A stretch of DNA of 5,612 nt from Cryomorphaceae bacterium. GTDB taxonomy: Bacteria; Bacteroidota; Bacteroidia; Flavobacteriales_G; Salibacteraceae. Of the stretch, positions 4,886 through 5,612 are shown one piece after another. Each line of letters starts with the position of its first letter. Within the stretch, counting starts at the first letter, position 1. The notes beneath the pieces were generated by a model. That model saw only the letters and a list, made by a program, of their open reading frames with translations, was not told the origin of the DNA and searched no databases. The stretch covers positions 1-5,612 of the forward strand of contig PXEK01000335.1 of NCBI GenBank assembly GCA_003564735.1, in the 5' to 3' direction. A program made the position numbers and the translations under genes.

Positions 4886-5612
4886 ATGGCAAAAGAAACA
4901 AAACCACTTAAGGCAGTCTGCATTGACGACGAACCAAAAGCCGTCAAGAATTTATCGAGTTTACTTGAGGCGTATGTACCTTCAATTCATATTTGCGCAA
5001 CCGGCAAATCGGTTGAGGAGGGTCTAAAGATAATTGATGACCATAATCCCGATGTGGTTTTTTTAGATGTAGAAATGAATGATGAAACGGGTTTTGATTT
5101 ACTTAATAAACTCGGCGATATTACGTTTAAAACGATTTTTATTACCGCTCATGACGAGTATGCTTTAAAAGCTTTCAAGTTTAGTGCTTTTGACTACATA
5201 CTAAAACCTGTAGATATTGATGAGTTGAAAGCTACAATTCATAAAGTTCTGGAGGAAATACCTTCGTTTGAAGCAGAGAATGAAAAGATCAAGCATGAGA
5301 ACCTTAAAGAAAATAAGAAAAATCTAAATCAAATAGTGCTGGCAACCGCTGAAAAGGCTTTGATTGTAAAAGTCAACGAGATTGAGCGGTTTGAGTCTGC
5401 GGGAAATTATACCATTGCAAAACTTCTCGACGGACGAGAAGTCATTGTGTCGAAAAACATAAAGTATTTCGAGGATTTACTACCCGCCAACACTTTTTGT
5501 CGCATTCACAGGGCACATTTAATCAATTTGAATCACCTGAAAGAGTACATAAAGGGTGTGGGAGGAGAGGTTGAAATGAGTTCGGGGAAAATTCTTCCCG
5601 TATCAAGAAGAA
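4886..5612 (+). CDS. LytTR-family response regulator (3' end cut by window)
   Basis: I translated 242 codons from the ATG at 4886; the frame is still open at the window end. Residues about 9-122 are a receiver domain: acidic pocket IDDE (Asp14, Asp15), phosphoacceptor Asp61 in VVFLDVEM, Thr87 in FITAHD, Tyr104 and Lys107-Pro108 in FDYILKPVD. A Lys/Glu/Asn-rich linker (about 123-148) leads to a LytTR DNA-binding domain (about 149 onward) with VNEIERFESAGNYT, FCRIHRAHLINLNHL and the terminal LPVSRR. Family members usually end a few residues after this motif, so only a short tail is missing. It is the obvious phosphorylation partner of the LytS-type kinase 11 bases upstream. Family members bind direct-repeat sites in promoters; no target can be identified here. 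The last complete codon ends at 5611. Confidence 0.95.
   Translation, partial: MAKETKPLKAVCIDDEPKAVKNLSSLLEAYVPSIHICATGKSVEEGLKIIDDHNPDVVFLDVEMNDETGFDLLNKLGDITFKTIFITAHDEYALKAFKFSAFDYILKPVDIDELKATIHKVLEEIPSFEAENEKIKHENLKENKKNLNQIVLATAEKALIVKVNEIERFESAGNYTIAKLLDGREVIVSKNIKYFEDLLPANTFCRIHRAHLINLNHLKEYIKGVGGEVEMSSGKILPVSRR

Overview
The window reads as a piece of a Bacteroidota chromosome. The genome looks AT-rich, Shine-Dalgarno signals are weak or absent, and there are small lipoproteins with a loose lipobox. The dominant gene is a sensor kinase with a periplasmic two-component-regulator propeller and a Y_Y_Y domain, joined to a LytS-type kinase core and followed by a LytTR response regulator, an arrangement typical of this phylum. 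I cannot assign a genus.

Layout. Bases 1-104 probably hold the last 33 codons of an unidentified plus-strand gene. Bases 105-719 contain no gene that I can support. They carry a cluster of imperfect direct repeats (about 299-451, with degenerate traces from about 249), a strong AT-rich hairpin at 181-214, and two weak terminator-like hairpins near 627-647 and 686-721. A short Rieske-fold lipoprotein gene, apparently without iron-sulfur ligands, occupies 720-1151 on the minus strand. A very basic small lipoprotein gene runs from 1150 to 1467 on the plus strand. The start codons of these two divergent genes overlap inside the palindrome TCATGA, so there is no intergenic space between them.

From 1545 onward all genes point right and are tightly packed. 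They are a small membrane-anchored cytoplasmic protein (1545-1997), the 956-residue hybrid-architecture sensor kinase (2004-4874), and a LytTR response regulator (4886 to beyond the window end). The gaps are 6 and 11 bases, so this is very likely one operon. In the expected model, a periplasmic ligand or partner is sensed by two seven-bladed propellers (14 blade motifs counted). The signal passes through Y_Y_Y and one membrane helix to the kinase core (His761), and phosphate goes to Asp61 of the regulator, which binds DNA through its LytTR domain. The small membrane protein immediately upstream is a candidate accessory of this pair, but only by position.

No clearly new system is visible. The points most worth a second look are the overlapping divergent start codons, the ligand-less Rieske lipoprotein, the intergenic repeat cluster, and the undescribed small protein coupled to the kinase.
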